A DNA stretch of 64,000 nucleotides from Pseudogemmobacter hezensis (GTDB taxonomy: Bacteria; Pseudomonadota; Alphaproteobacteria; Rhodobacterales; Rhodobacteraceae). The notes beneath the pieces were generated by a model. The model saw only the letters and a program-made list of their open reading frames with translations. It ran no database searches and had not been told where the DNA came from. Made by a program: the position numbers and the translations under genes. Location of the stretch: the NCBI RefSeq assembly GCF_013155295.1, contig NZ_JABJXT010000012.1:87574-151573 (forward strand). The letters run 5' to 3'. This document shows positions 43,503 to 52,976 of this stretch, one piece after another. The first letter of the stretch is position 1; every line of letters starts with the position of its first letter.

Positions 43503-45008
43503 GTGACGCTTTTATCTATCCGGTCACTGACCAAGACATTTCCGGGCACCAAAGCGCTGGACGGGGTGAATTTCGACCTGCGGGCAGGCGAGGTTCACGC
43601 GCTCCTGGGCGAGAATGGTGCGGGAAAATCCACGCTGATCAAATGCCTGACCGGGGCCTATAGCCGCGACGGTGGCTCGGTCACGCTGGACGGGGCTGAA
43701 ATCGCTCCGCGTTCGACCATAGAGGCCCAGGAACTGGGCATCGGCACGGTCTACCAGGAGGTCAATCTGCTGCCCAATCTGACGGTGGCGCAGAACCTGA
43801 TGTTCGGGCGCGAGCCGCGTCGCTTCGGGCTGATTTCATCCCGGGGGATGCGGGCGGCCTCGCGGGCGATCTTGCAGCAATATGGGCTGGATCTGAATGT
43901 CGACCGCGATCTGGGCTCTTATCCGGTGGCGATCCGCCAGATCATCGCCATCGCCCGCGCGGTAGAACTGTCGGGCAAGGTGCTGATCCTGGATGAGCCG
44001 ACCGCCAGCCTTGATGCGGCAGAGGTGCGGATGGTGTTTGACGTGGTGCGCGGCCTGCGCGAGCGCGGCCTTGGCATCATTTTCGTCTCGCATTTCCTGG
44101 ATCAGGTGTTTGACCTGACCGACCGCATCACGGTTTTGCGCAATGGCCGCTATATCACCACCGAGGATACGGCCAGCCTGAACCGGGTCAAGCTGATCGG
44201 CCATATGCTGGGGCGCGAGCTGGAAGATGAGGTGCTGCATTCGCGGCCCAAAGATCGCGGCCCGCGCCCGGATATGCTGAAATTCCGGGGCTTTGGCCGC
44301 CGTACCGCCGTTGAGCCTTTCGATCTGACGGTGGGCGAGGGCGAAGTTGTGGGCCTTGCAGGGTTGCTGGGATCAGGGCGGACGGAAACCGCCGAGGCGC
44401 TTTTTGGCCTGAAGCCCGCCACCAGCGGCGAGGCGCTGGACGCAGGCCGCCGCCTGTCGCTGCGCAGCCCGCGTGAGGCGATTGCGGCGGGCTTTGGCTT
44501 CGCGCCCGAGGATCGCAAGACCGACGGCATCGTCGCCGATCTTTCGATCCGCGAGAATATCATTCTGGCGCTGCAGGCGCGGCGCGGCTGGGCGCGGCCC
44601 ATCGCCCGGGCCGAACAGAACCGCATCGCTGATGACTATATCAAACGCCTCGATATCCGCACGACGGGGCGCGAAAAGCCGATAGGCGAGCTCTCGGGAG
44701 GCAATCAGCAAAAGGCGGTGCTGGCGCGCTGGCTGGCGATGAACCCGCGTTTTCTGATCCTGGACGAGCCGACGCGCGGCATCGATGTCGGCGCCCATGC
44801 CGAGATCGTGCACCTGATCCACGAGCTGGTCGCCAAAGGCATGTCGCTGCTGGTGATTTCATCTGAGCTGGACGAGCTGGTCGCTGTCGCCGACCGGGTG
44901 ATCGTGTTGCGCGACCGCCGCCATATAGCGGCGCTTGAAGGCGATCAGATCTCGGGCGAGGCGATCATGCGCGCCATTGCGGGCGACGCGAAAGAGGGGG
45001 CAGTCTGA
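43503..45008 (+). CDS. ytfR: Sugar ABC ATPase (YtfR)
   Basis: About 501 residues with two nucleotide-binding domains. Domain 1 has Walker [14 protein letters not shown], Walker [13 protein letters not shown] and H-loop IIFVSHFLDQV. Domain 2 has GLLGSGRTETAEALFG, signature [15 protein letters not shown] and [12 protein letters not shown]. The FVSHFLDQVFDLTDRITVLR stretch is typical of YtfR. GTG 43503 gives the normal family start (MTLLSIRSLTKTFPG); in-frame GTG codons at 43482 and 43494 are alternatives and none has a strong ribosome site. TGATG overlap with ytfT. Confidence 0.9.
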   Translation: MTLLSIRSLTKTFPGTKALDGVNFDLRAGEVHALLGENGAGKSTLIKCLTGAYSRDGGSVTLDGAEIAPRSTIEAQELGIGTVYQEVNLLPNLTVAQNLMFGREPRRFGLISSRGMRAASRAILQQYGLDLNVDRDLGSYPVAIRQIIAIARAVELSGKVLILDEPTASLDAAEVRMVFDVVRGLRERGLGIIFVSHFLDQVFDLTDRITVLRNGRYITTEDTASLNRVKLIGHMLGRELEDEVLHSRPKDRGPRPDMLKFRGFGRRTAVEPFDLTVGEGEVVGLAGLLGSGRTETAEALFGLKPATSGEALDAGRRLSLRSPREAIAAGFGFAPEDRKTDGIVADLSIRENIILALQARRGWARPIARAEQNRIADDYIKRLDIRTTGREKPIGELSGGNQQKAVLARWLAMNPRFLILDEPTRGIDVGAHAEIVHLIHELVAKGMSLLVISSELDELVAVADRVIVLRDRRHIAALEGDQISGEAIMRAIAGDAKEGAV

Positions 45009-46021
45009 TGCCAGAGCTGTTGAAACGTATCGCGCCGCAGCTTTTGGCGCTGGCGGCGCTGGTGGTGCTGATCTCACTTTTCTATCCCGGCTTCCTGTCG
45101 GTCACCTATAATGACGGGCGGCTGGTCGGGCCGGTGATCGACATTCTGAAACGCTCGGCCCCGGTGGCATTGCTGGCCGTGGGGATGACGCTGGTGATTG
45201 CGACGCGCGGCATTGATCTGTCGGTCGGCGCGATCATGGCGATTTGCGGCGCTTCGGCGGCCTATGCGATCAGCGCGGGCTATGGTCTGCCGGTGGCGTT
45301 GATTTACGCGGCCCTGGCGGGGCTGGCCGCAGGGCTGTGGAACGGGGCGCTGGTGGCCTGGATCGGGGTGCAACCCTTTGTCGCCACGCTGATCCTGATG
45401 ACCATGGGGCGCGGCATCGCGCAGATGATCACCGAGGGGCGGATCCTGACTTTCACCGACCCGGCCTTTGCCTTTATCGGCTCTGGCACGCTTTTGGGCC
45501 TGCCGGTGCCGTTCTGGATCTGGGCGGGCACGGCTGTGCTGGTCGCGCTTTTGATGCGCCGCACCGCCCTTGGGCTGCTGATTGAGGCAGTGGGGATCAA
45601 CCGTCAGGCCTCGGCTGTGGCGGGGGTCAATGCCAATGTGCTGCTGATCGCGGTCTATATGGCGATGGGGCTTTGCGCGGCGCTGGCCGGGCTGATCGTC
45701 ACCGCCGATATTCGCGGCGCGGATGCCAATAACGCCGGCCTCTGGCTGGAGCTGGACGCCATCCTCGCGGTGGTGATCGGGGGCAATTCGCTTCTGGGCG
45801 GGCGGTTCTCTATCGCGGCCTCGGTGACGGGGGCGGTGATCATCCAGACCATCTCTTCGGGGATCCGGCTGGCGGGCTTCCCCTCGGAATACAACCTGGT
45901 GATCAAGGCGGTTCTGGTGCTGGTGATCCTGGTGGTCCAGGCCCCCGCACTGATGCGCGAATGGAGCTTCTGGCGCGAAGAGCTGCGCCAGCGACGTGGC
46001 CGCAATGGAGGTGCCGCATGA
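45008..46021 (+). CDS. ytfT: Sugar ABC permease (YtfT)
   Basis: 337 residues, BPD_transp_2 family with about eight to ten membrane segments; ATRGIDLSVGAIMAICGASA, VATLILMTMGRGIAQMITEG and AVVIGGNSLLGGRFS are conserved CUT2 permease motifs. It overlaps ytfR by one base and yjfF by ATGA. Confidence 0.92.
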   Translation: MPELLKRIAPQLLALAALVVLISLFYPGFLSVTYNDGRLVGPVIDILKRSAPVALLAVGMTLVIATRGIDLSVGAIMAICGASAAYAISAGYGLPVALIYAALAGLAAGLWNGALVAWIGVQPFVATLILMTMGRGIAQMITEGRILTFTDPAFAFIGSGTLLGLPVPFWIWAGTAVLVALLMRRTALGLLIEAVGINRQASAVAGVNANVLLIAVYMAMGLCAALAGLIVTADIRGADANNAGLWLELDAILAVVIGGNSLLGGRFSIAASVTGAVIIQTISSGIRLAGFPSEYNLVIKAVLVLVILVVQAPALMREWSFWREELRQRRGRNGGAA

Positions 46022-46992
46022 ACACCCGCACGCTTCCGCTTTTTGTAACCATCGGGATCTTCCTGCTTGGCTGGGTGATCTGCTGGCTGCAATTCCCGAA
46101 TATGCTGTCGACACGGGTGATCGGCAATCTTTTGACCGACAATGCCTGGCTGGGGATTGTCGCGGTGGGGATGACGCTGGTGATCCTGTCGGGCGGGATC
46201 GATCTTTCGGTTGGATCGGTCATTGCCTTCTCGGGGGTGTTCATCGCCGTCATGCTGCGCGACACCACGCTGCATCCGCTGGTGATCTTTGCGATGGTGC
46301 TGGTGCTGACCACGGCTTACGGCGCGGCAATGGGCTGGCTGATCGACGTTCTCGCCATGCCCGCCTTTATCGTGACGCTGGCGGGGATGTTTCTGGCCCG
46401 TGGCGGTGCCTATCTTCTGTCGATTGAATCGGTGCCGATCACCCATGAGTTTTTCAAGACCCTGCAGGGCGCCTATTGGCTGATGCCCGGCAAGGGGCGC
46501 TTGACGCTGATCGGTGTGCTGATGCTGGTGACGGTGCTGGCGGGCATGATCATCGCGCATAAGACGCGCTTTGGCGCATCGGTCTATGCGCTTGGCGGCG
46601 GCGAGGCGACGGCGCGGCTGATGGGGGTGCGTCAGCGCCGCACGACGGTAGTGGTCTATGCCTTTTCCGGGCTGATGGCGGGGCTGGCGGGCATCGTGTT
46701 CGCGGTCAACAATGGCTCTGGCTATTCGCTGGCGGCCGTTGGGGCTGAACTCAGCGCGATTGCGGCGGTGGTGATTGGCGGCACGCTGCTGACGGGGGGG
46801 GCGGGCTATATGTTCGGCACCCTGATCGGGGTGCTGACCATGGGCCTGATCCAGACCTATATCACCTTTGATGGCCAGCTTTTGTCCTGGTGGATCAGGA
46901 TCGTGATTGGTCTCTTGCTGCTGGTCTTCATCCTCTTGCAAAAGGGTCTGGTGAAGATTTCTCAGGCAAGACTGGCACGAGGTGAGGCATGA
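46018..46992 (+). CDS. yjfF: Sugar ABC permease (YjfF)
   Basis: 324 residues, BPD_transp_2 family; ILSGGIDLSVGSVIAFSGVF, FIVTLAGMFLARGGAYLLS and AVVIGGTLLTGGAGYMFGT. The presence of two different permeases is the mark of the YtfQRT-YjfF galactofuranose importer. Start ATG 46018 has a perfect GGAGG, and an ATGA overlap precedes it. A further ATGA overlap leads into the lactonase gene, coupling import to catabolism. Confidence 0.92.
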   Translation: MNTRTLPLFVTIGIFLLGWVICWLQFPNMLSTRVIGNLLTDNAWLGIVAVGMTLVILSGGIDLSVGSVIAFSGVFIAVMLRDTTLHPLVIFAMVLVLTTAYGAAMGWLIDVLAMPAFIVTLAGMFLARGGAYLLSIESVPITHEFFKTLQGAYWLMPGKGRLTLIGVLMLVTVLAGMIIAHKTRFGASVYALGGGEATARLMGVRQRRTTVVVYAFSGLMAGLAGIVFAVNNGSGYSLAAVGAELSAIAAVVIGGTLLTGGAGYMFGTLIGVLTMGLIQTYITFDGQLLSWWIRIVIGLLLLVFILLQKGLVKISQARLARGEA

Positions 46993-47822
46993 CCCCTTTC
47001 GACACCCGCATCTGTGAGCTGGGCGAGGGTGCCCTCTGGCACCCCGCGCGCCAGCAGTATTTCTGGTTCGACATCCTCAACCGCCGCCTGCTCAGCCCGG
47101 GGAAAGACTGGCGGTTTAAGCGTATGGTCTCAGCCGCGGGCTGGGTCGATGCGGATCATCTGCTGATCTCGGCCGAGGACGGGCTTTTCGTGCTGGATCT
47201 GGACAGCGGGGCAGAGACGCGCATCTCGGATACCGGGGCAGACCGCCCCGAGACCCGCTCGAACGACGGGCGGGCTGATCGCCAGGGCGGCTTCTGGTTC
47301 AGCACGATGGGCAAACGCGCCGAGCCAGGCGCGGGTGCGATCTACCGCTATTACCTAGGCGAGGTTCGCCCGCTTTTCCAGGGGATCACCATCCCCAATG
47401 CGATCAGCTTCGCGCCTGACGGGCAGTTGGCCTATTTCGCCGATACCGCCGCAGGCCTTGTCTGGGCGCAGCCGCTGGATGCGGATGGCTGGCCCAAAGG
47501 CGAGCGTCGGATCTTTCTTGATCTGAATGCCGAAGGACTGAACCCCGATGGCGCGACGATCGACAGCGAAGGCGGCCTCTGGATTGCCAAATGGGGCGCG
47601 GGCGCGGTGATGCGCTACACGCCTGCGGGCCAGCGCAGCCATGTGGTCAATGTTGGCGGGCTGCATGCCTCTTGCCCGGCTTTTGGTGGCGCGGATCTTT
47701 GCGAGATGCTGGTCACCACCGCCCAGGAAGGGATCGAGGCCCCCGATCCGCATCAGGGCCTGCCCTGGCTGGTCAGCCCCGGCTTTACCGGCCTGCCAGA
47801 ACCGAGGGTGATCCTGGGATGA
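46989..47822 (+). CDS. SMP-30/gluconolactonase-family sugar lactonase
   Basis: 277 residues of the six-bladed SMP-30/regucalcin propeller. Metal-site residues: glutamate near the N-terminus (ELGEGALWHP), asparagine in TIPNAISFAPDG and the aspartate-containing LNPDGATIDSEGGLWIAKWG. It hydrolyses aldono-lactones made by the Gfo/Idh dehydrogenase (arabino- or galactono-lactone) to the free acid. ATGA overlaps join it to yjfF and galM. Confidence 0.9.
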   Translation: MTPFDTRICELGEGALWHPARQQYFWFDILNRRLLSPGKDWRFKRMVSAAGWVDADHLLISAEDGLFVLDLDSGAETRISDTGADRPETRSNDGRADRQGGFWFSTMGKRAEPGAGAIYRYYLGEVRPLFQGITIPNAISFAPDGQLAYFADTAAGLVWAQPLDADGWPKGERRIFLDLNAEGLNPDGATIDSEGGLWIAKWGAGAVMRYTPAGQRSHVVNVGGLHASCPAFGGADLCEMLVTTAQEGIEAPDPHQGLPWLVSPGFTGLPEPRVILG

Positions 47823-48796
47823 CGACTGAAATTTTCGACCATATGCCCGATGGCCGCCCGGTTCACGCGATCTGGCTGCGCGGGCAAAAGCTTTCGGCGC
47901 GGATCCTGACCATGGGCGCGACGGTGCAGGATCTGCGGCTGGCGGGTGTTGCGCATCCGCTGGTGCTGGGTTTTCCGACGCTTGCGCCCTATTTTGGGCC
48001 TGGGCTGTACGTGGGCGCGCTGGTCGGGCGGGTTGCCAATCGGATCGGCGGGGCGCGGTTTGCGCTGGACGGGCGGCAGATCCGCGTTGACGCGAATGAG
48101 GGCGAAAACCTCCTGCATGGCGGGCGGGACGGCATCCATCACCAGATCTGGCACATCAAAGACCAGGGCCCCGATTACGCCGTTCTGGGCCTTGATCTGC
48201 CCGATGGCCATATGGGCTTTCCGGGTGCGCTGCAGATCGAGGCCAGGATTTCGGTCACCGATGACGTGCTGGGCTTTGATCTCAGCGCCACCACCGACGC
48301 GCCCACCCCCGTCAATCTGGCGCATCACGGCTATTTCTGCCTTGATGACAGCGGGGATATCCGGGGCCATCAGCTGCAGGTCGCGGCGGATCACTATCTG
48401 CCCGTCGATGCCACCCTGATCCCGACGGGCGCTGTCGCCGATGTCAGCGGCACGGCGTTTGACTTTCGCACCCCCCGCGCCATTGCCCCTGCTGGCTATG
48501 ATCACAACCTTTGCTTTGCGTCAGAGCGCGGCCCCCTGCGCCCGGTCGCCAGCCTGGCCGGGCAGGGCGGGCTAAAGATGCAGATTGAGACCACAGAGCC
48601 CGGGCTGCAGATCTATGACGGTCGCCATTTCAGCGGGACCCCGGGCCTTGACGGGCAAAGCTATGGTCCCTTTGCCGGGACCGCGCTTGAGACCCAGGCC
48701 TGGCCCGATGCCGTCAACCACCCGCATTTCCCGGACACGATTTTGCGCCCAGGCGAGCGCTATCACGCCACAACCCGCTACAGGTTCACGACATGA
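47819..48796 (+). CDS. galM: Aldose 1-epimerase (mutarotase)
   Basis: 325 residues of the GalM type. Motifs are GALVGRVANRIGGARF, the ENLLHGGRDGIHH loop with the first catalytic-site histidine, VNLAHHGYFCLDD with the second histidine, and the catalytic glutamate in ALETQAWPDAVNHPHF. It interconverts alpha and beta anomers so that the imported sugar fits the dehydrogenase. ATG 47819 in an ATGA overlap was chosen; the frame is open far upstream inside the lactonase gene, which is a shadow. Confidence 0.92.
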   Translation: MTTEIFDHMPDGRPVHAIWLRGQKLSARILTMGATVQDLRLAGVAHPLVLGFPTLAPYFGPGLYVGALVGRVANRIGGARFALDGRQIRVDANEGENLLHGGRDGIHHQIWHIKDQGPDYAVLGLDLPDGHMGFPGALQIEARISVTDDVLGFDLSATTDAPTPVNLAHHGYFCLDDSGDIRGHQLQVAADHYLPVDATLIPTGAVADVSGTAFDFRTPRAIAPAGYDHNLCFASERGPLRPVASLAGQGGLKMQIETTEPGLQIYDGRHFSGTPGLDGQSYGPFAGTALETQAWPDAVNHPHFPDTILRPGERYHATTRYRFTT

Positions 48797-49767
48797 CCGC
48801 ATTGAGCGCCGCCGCATTGATCGCCATTGACTGGGGCACCACCAGCTTTCGGGCCTGGGCGCTGGATGCCCAGGGCCAGGTGCTGCGCAGCACCAGCGGC
48901 GATCAGGGCATCCTCTCGGTGCGCGATGGCGATTTCGAGGCCAGCCTGGAACAGGCGCTGACCCGGCTGGATGACAGAACCATAGCGATCCAGGTGCCGC
49001 TGATCGCCGCCGGGATGATTACCAGCCGCAATGGCTGGGTCGAGACACCCTATCTGCCCTTGCCGTTGGATGCCGCCGCCCTTGCCGGGGCGCTGAGCCC
49101 GCATCAGACCAGCCGTGGCAGGCGGATCCATTTCGTGACCGGGGCCTCTTCGGATATGGATGGTGACTTCCCCGATGTCATGCGCGGCGAGGAAACCGAG
49201 GTGATCGGCCAGGTTGCGTCAGATCAGGCTGGCCAGCGTCAGACAGCGGGGCAAAGGCTTTTCGTGCTGCCGGGCACCCATAGCAAATGGGTGCGGGTGA
49301 CAGCGGGAAAGATCACCGCCTTCCAGACCTGCATGACCGGCGAGGCCTTTGCGGTGCTGCGGGACCACTCGATCCTGGGGCGTCTGATGGATGCGGGGGC
49401 GCAGACCGGCGCAGACCCGGGGGCCGCTTTTGAGCGGGGCCTTGCTGCAGGTCGGGGCGAGGGGGCTTTGATGGCGCGCGCCTTCTCTGCCCGCAGTCTT
49501 GCGCTGGCGGGCAGCCTGGCCCCCGGGGAAATCGCCGACTACCTGTCAGGGCTGCTGATCGGTGATGAGATCCGCGCGGGTCTTGCCCAGGGGATGGGTC
49601 TTGCCGGGGGCGCGGATCAGGCGGTCACCATCATCGGCCGCGGAGATCTGGCGGAACGTTACGCCCGCGCTTTCGCCGCCTTTGGCATCGCCGCCGCAAT
49701 CGCGCCCCAGGGGATGAACCGGCGCGGGCTTTTCGAAATCGCAACCAAAGCAGGGCTGATCGGATGA
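48793..49767 (+). CDS. dgoK: 2-Dehydro-3-deoxygalactonokinase
   Basis: 324 residues of the DgoK family: N-terminal phosphate-1 motif LIAIDWGTTSFRAWALD, PLIAAGMITSRNGWVETPY, VMRGEETEVIGQV, and the C-terminal LPGTHSKWVRV and ISGLLIG-like segments (DYLSGLLIGDEIRAGL). It phosphorylates 2-keto-3-deoxy-D-galactonate at C6 with ATP. ATGA overlaps on both sides (galM, dgoA). Its presence shows that the locus handles the C6 branch. Confidence 0.92.
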   Translation: MTALSAAALIAIDWGTTSFRAWALDAQGQVLRSTSGDQGILSVRDGDFEASLEQALTRLDDRTIAIQVPLIAAGMITSRNGWVETPYLPLPLDAAALAGALSPHQTSRGRRIHFVTGASSDMDGDFPDVMRGEETEVIGQVASDQAGQRQTAGQRLFVLPGTHSKWVRVTAGKITAFQTCMTGEAFAVLRDHSILGRLMDAGAQTGADPGAAFERGLAAGRGEGALMARAFSARSLALAGSLAPGEIADYLSGLLIGDEIRAGLAQGMGLAGGADQAVTIIGRGDLAERYARAFAAFGIAAAIAPQGMNRRGLFEIATKAGLIG

Positions 49768-50384
49768 AAACTTTCAAAGAGGCCTTTGCCGCCTGCCCGC
49801 TGGTGGCGATCCTGCGCGGCATCACCCCTGACGAGGCCGAAGCCCATAGCGCCGCCCTGATCGAGGCTGGATTCACGCTGATCGAAGTGCCGCTGAACTC
49901 GCCTTCGGCGCTGCAAAGCATCCGCCTTCTGACCGCGCGGTTTGGCGATCGCGTGGTGATCGGCGCGGGCACCGTGCTGACGCCTGCCGATGTTGATGCT
50001 GTGACTGCTGCGGGCGGGCGGCTGATCGTTGCCCCGAATTTCTCGCCAGAGGTTGCTGCGGCCACCCGTGCGGCGGGGCTGATCTATGGGCCAGGCGTCG
50101 CAACCGCGACCGAGATCTTTGCCGCGATTGCCGCCGGGGCTGATTTCCTGAAGCTGTTCCCCGCCGAGATCATCCCGCCTGCCGCCGTCAACGCCTTTCG
50201 CGCAGTTGTTCCCGCGGCGGTGCCGATGCTGGCCGTGGGTGGGATCAGCCCTTCCACGATGGCCGCATATCGCAAGGCTGGGGCGGCAGGATTCGGCCTT
50301 GGCTCTGGCCTTTTCCGGCCAGGCCAGTCCCCGGCAGAAACGGCAGCTAAGGCGCATGATTACATCAGCGCGCTTGCGGGTTAA
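49764..50384 (+). CDS. dgoA: 2-Dehydro-3-deoxy-6-phosphogalactonate aldolase
   Basis: 206 residues of the KDPG/KDPGal class I aldolase family. Schiff-base lysine K130 (DFLKLFPAE), catalytic-type glutamate E41 (TLIEVPLNSP), and the ILRGITPDEA start typical of DgoA rather than Eda. It cleaves KDPGal to pyruvate and D-glyceraldehyde 3-phosphate. It is the last gene of the sugar operon. Confidence 0.92.
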   Translation: MKTFKEAFAACPLVAILRGITPDEAEAHSAALIEAGFTLIEVPLNSPSALQSIRLLTARFGDRVVIGAGTVLTPADVDAVTAAGGRLIVAPNFSPEVAAATRAAGLIYGPGVATATEIFAAIAAGADFLKLFPAEIIPPAAVNAFRAVVPAAVPMLAVGGISPSTMAAYRKAGAAGFGLGSGLFRPGQSPAETAAKAHDYISALAG

Positions 50385-50732
50385 GAGGCCAGACTGCCGC
50401 GTCTCAGAAGTGTTGCGTCATGGTGCTGGCTGCTCAGGCCTGACGCTGCAAAAGGCCAGAAAAACAATATCCGGCAGGCTCTGTCCTGGGAAGCAGGCAG
50501 CCAGGCATCCATGCTGTAAGCGATACTGGCCGGGAACGATCACCTTCGGTGTGGTTTCACCTGCCAGGAGCCGGGCAGAAGCGGCCCCGGAGCGGATCGC
50601 TAAAATATATTCCAAATAAGTTGATAATTCTCTTCTTTGCCTTCTTTAGGCCACAGATCACGGGAAAACTACCAGGAGTTGAACGACCCTCGACATCTGC
50701 AAAGGATGCTCTGACATAGGAAGGATGCAGTT
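50385..50732. other. 348-base intergenic region after dgoA
   Basis: No convincing gene; small frames on both strands lack ribosome sites and family resemblance. The part 50600-50660 is strongly AT-rich (TAAAATATATTCC and following) and likely contains the promoter of the small membrane protein gene at 50733. No clear terminator for the sugar operon was seen. Confidence 0.5.
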
Positions 50733-51080
50733 ATGGCTGCTGTTCTCATGATTTTGAGTGGTTTCCTTGGTTTTGTTGGCGCCATTTTGGCATGGTATCT
50801 TGATGGTGGGCTGATTGTGATGGGCCTGGCCTATGCAGTCAGCGGCAATGTCAGCTTTCTTATTCTTACGGCGCTATTCGCGGCGCGTAACTCTGATACC
50901 CCGCCGGCGGATTATCTCGAAGAATATGAGGCCGATCTGCAGGCATTGCTGGAAGAGCGCTATCAGCGCATGATGCGTGCGCCCAATTATGGCCATGCCT
51001 ATTGGGCCCCGCTGCTGCGTCGGGTCGTCACCGAAGGCAGTGCAATTCCGGCCCGCGAACGTCGCCTGTTTCGCGCCTGA
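50733..51080 (+). CDS. Small membrane protein of unknown function
   Basis: 115 residues: two membrane segments (about 4-22 and 26-50) followed by a cytoplasmic, acidic then basic tail (DYLEEYEADLQALLEERYQR; RRVVTEGSAIPARERRLFR). Excellent ribosome site (GGAAGGA, seven bases before ATG). Codon use is less GC-biased than in its neighbours at the 5' end. No family is recognised. It is convergent with the Na/Pi cotransporter gene, with a hairpin in between. Confidence 0.7.
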   Translation: MAAVLMILSGFLGFVGAILAWYLDGGLIVMGLAYAVSGNVSFLILTALFAARNSDTPPADYLEEYEADLQALLEERYQRMMRAPNYGHAYWAPLLRRVVTEGSAIPARERRLFRA

Positions 51081-51085
51081 CACCG

Positions 51086-51107
51086 GGCCCGGGTTCTGAT
51101 CCGGGCC
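51086..51107. terminator. Hairpin between convergent genes
   Basis: Seven-base-pair stem GGCCCGG/CCGGGCC with an 8-base loop, just after the stop of the small membrane protein and 15 bases before the Na/Pi cotransporter stop. It could serve both directions; no U tract. Confidence 0.5.
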
Positions 51108-51121
51108 TGAATAGCGGTCTG

Positions 51122-52885
51122 TCAGCTGGCAGCGGGCGGCCGGGCAGGATGCGCGGGGCTTGTATCCGCAGCGGCTGGCCCGATATCGCGTCCGGTCTCG
51201 CGCAGCCTGCTTTCGCGCAAAAGGCCGCGATCATCCAGGATCGGATGCGCAACCGTCACCAGATGGGCGTTGATCCGTTTCAGATCGCGCAGGATGTCCA
51301 GATGCAGCGATGAGGTGCGGATGCTTTCGCGCCGCCCTTCTTGCAGGCGCTGCAGATGGTTTTCAGCCGAGCGCCGCTCGACATGGCGGACGCGCTCTTT
51401 GATCTCCATCAGCTGACGCGCAAGGTTCAGATCATGGCTGACCAGCACCGTCTGGGCGATCCGCAGGTTTTGCAGCGTGATATCAAAAAGTTCGCGCAGC
51501 TCTGCCACGCCATCCGCTGAGAATGTCAGACCATTGTCGACCTTTTTCCAGACCGCCTCAGCAAGGCCCTTCTCGATAATATCGCCGATATGTTCCAGGT
51601 TGATCGCGTAATCCATCAGATTCATCGAGCCAGAGGCCTCGGCCTCGCTCAGCTCTGAGCGATTCAGTTTTGAGAGGTAGAGCTTCACCTCTTGCTGCAG
51701 GCGGTCAACCTGGCCCTCAAGCGCCTGGATCCCGGCCAGAGGGCTGCGGGTATTGCTTTCAAAGGCGCTGATGGTGCGCATCAGCATGGTCTCGATCAGA
51801 TCGCCGATCCGCAGCACCTCGCGCATGGCAGAGGCCAGGGCCAGGGCGGGGGTGGCCAGCTCTTTCTCGGCGATGAACTCGGGGCCGAATTCGAGGGTCG
51901 GATCATCGGGGATCAGCCGCTCCATCAGGCGCGACAGCAGACCAGACAGTGGCCAGACCAGCAGGCCCAGCACCAGGTTATAGCCCAGATGGATGTCAAC
52001 AGGCAGCATCGCCGGGGGCAGCTGCAAAAGCGAAAGCCAGGCCGCGATCTGTTCGGCAAAGGGCATCACCGCCAGTGCGCCCAGCACCCGCACCCCCAGA
52101 TTGCCCCACATCACCCGGCGCGTGGCGGCAGGCGCATGCATTGTCGCCAGCACCGGCATGACAGCGCCGCCGATATTTGCGCCCAGAACCAGCGCGAAAA
52201 CCAGCGGGATGCTGAGCATATCGCCATGCGACAGCGTCAGGATCAGCACCACGACCGCCAGCGAGGATGAGGAAATCAGCGCAAGCACGGCGGCAAAGAT
52301 CAGCGCCACCGGCAGCGCATTGTCCAAAAGACCGATAAAGGCCAAAAGCGCCGGATGGCTGCGCAAAGGCTCGGTCGCGGCGCTGAGATGGTACAGCGAC
52401 AGCAGCATCAGCCCGATACCGATCAGCGCATTGCCGCCGCCTTTGGTGATATTGCTGTCACGGCTGCGGCGGATCACATAGCCGATCAGCAAAAGCGCAG
52501 GCGCAATCACCGCCGTGCCCGCCGCCACCAGCCAGGCGGTCACGGCCGTGCCGATATTCGCGCCCAAAAGCACGATCTGCGCGGCCGTGCCCGCGACCAG
52601 ACCGCGCCCGACAAAAGAGGCGATCATCAGCGCGGTCGCGGTTGAGCTTTGCAGGAAAACCGTCACCACAAGGCCGCTGAGAAAGGCGCGAAACGGCCCC
52701 GAGGTGCCCGCATGCAAGCCCTTGCGCAGCTTTGGCCCAAAGGCCAGCGTCACCCCGTCTTTGACCAGCGCCAGGCCAAACAGCAAGAGGGCGACCGCGC
52801 CGCCCAATCCGATCATGACAGAAACCGAGCCCAAAATGCCTGCCTCTTTGCAGATCAGCCGCGCCGTCCGGGATTGGCGGCGCAT
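51122..52885 (-). CDS. Na/Pi cotransporter family protein with PhoU-like domain
   Basis: 587 residues. The N-terminal 320 contain two Na_Pi_cotrans repeats, each with the serine-rich signature (VTVFLQSSTATALMIASF near 75; LISSSSLAVVVLILT near 207) and about eight to ten membrane segments. The C-terminal half is a PhoU-like helical domain (AMREVLRIGDLIETMLMRT; MDYAINLEHIGDIIEKGLAE). This YjbB/NptA-like class moves phosphate coupled to sodium, often outward. ATG 52885 is used; the ribosome site is weak, and the region to about residue 23 is not conserved, so a later start is possible. No pho genes are adjacent. Confidence 0.88.
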   Translation of the reverse strand: MRRQSRTARLICKEAGILGSVSVMIGLGGAVALLLFGLALVKDGVTLAFGPKLRKGLHAGTSGPFRAFLSGLVVTVFLQSSTATALMIASFVGRGLVAGTAAQIVLLGANIGTAVTAWLVAAGTAVIAPALLLIGYVIRRSRDSNITKGGGNALIGIGLMLLSLYHLSAATEPLRSHPALLAFIGLLDNALPVALIFAAVLALISSSSLAVVVLILTLSHGDMLSIPLVFALVLGANIGGAVMPVLATMHAPAATRRVMWGNLGVRVLGALAVMPFAEQIAAWLSLLQLPPAMLPVDIHLGYNLVLGLLVWPLSGLLSRLMERLIPDDPTLEFGPEFIAEKELATPALALASAMREVLRIGDLIETMLMRTISAFESNTRSPLAGIQALEGQVDRLQQEVKLYLSKLNRSELSEAEASGSMNLMDYAINLEHIGDIIEKGLAEAVWKKVDNGLTFSADGVAELRELFDITLQNLRIAQTVLVSHDLNLARQLMEIKERVRHVERRSAENHLQRLQEGRRESIRTSSLHLDILRDLKRINAHLVTVAHPILDDRGLLRESRLRETGRDIGPAAADTSPAHPARPPAAS

Positions 52886-52976
52886 TTCGCCGATCCGCCG
52901 AATGTAACGATTTTATGACACTTGGCAAATGATATGCCTTCCGGCGCCGCAGACATGCCCTGCGCCAGAGGCATTT

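Noticed and set aside
50418..50615. 65-codon minus-strand frame after dgoA
   Set aside because: No ribosome site or recognisable features; likely chance in an intergenic region.
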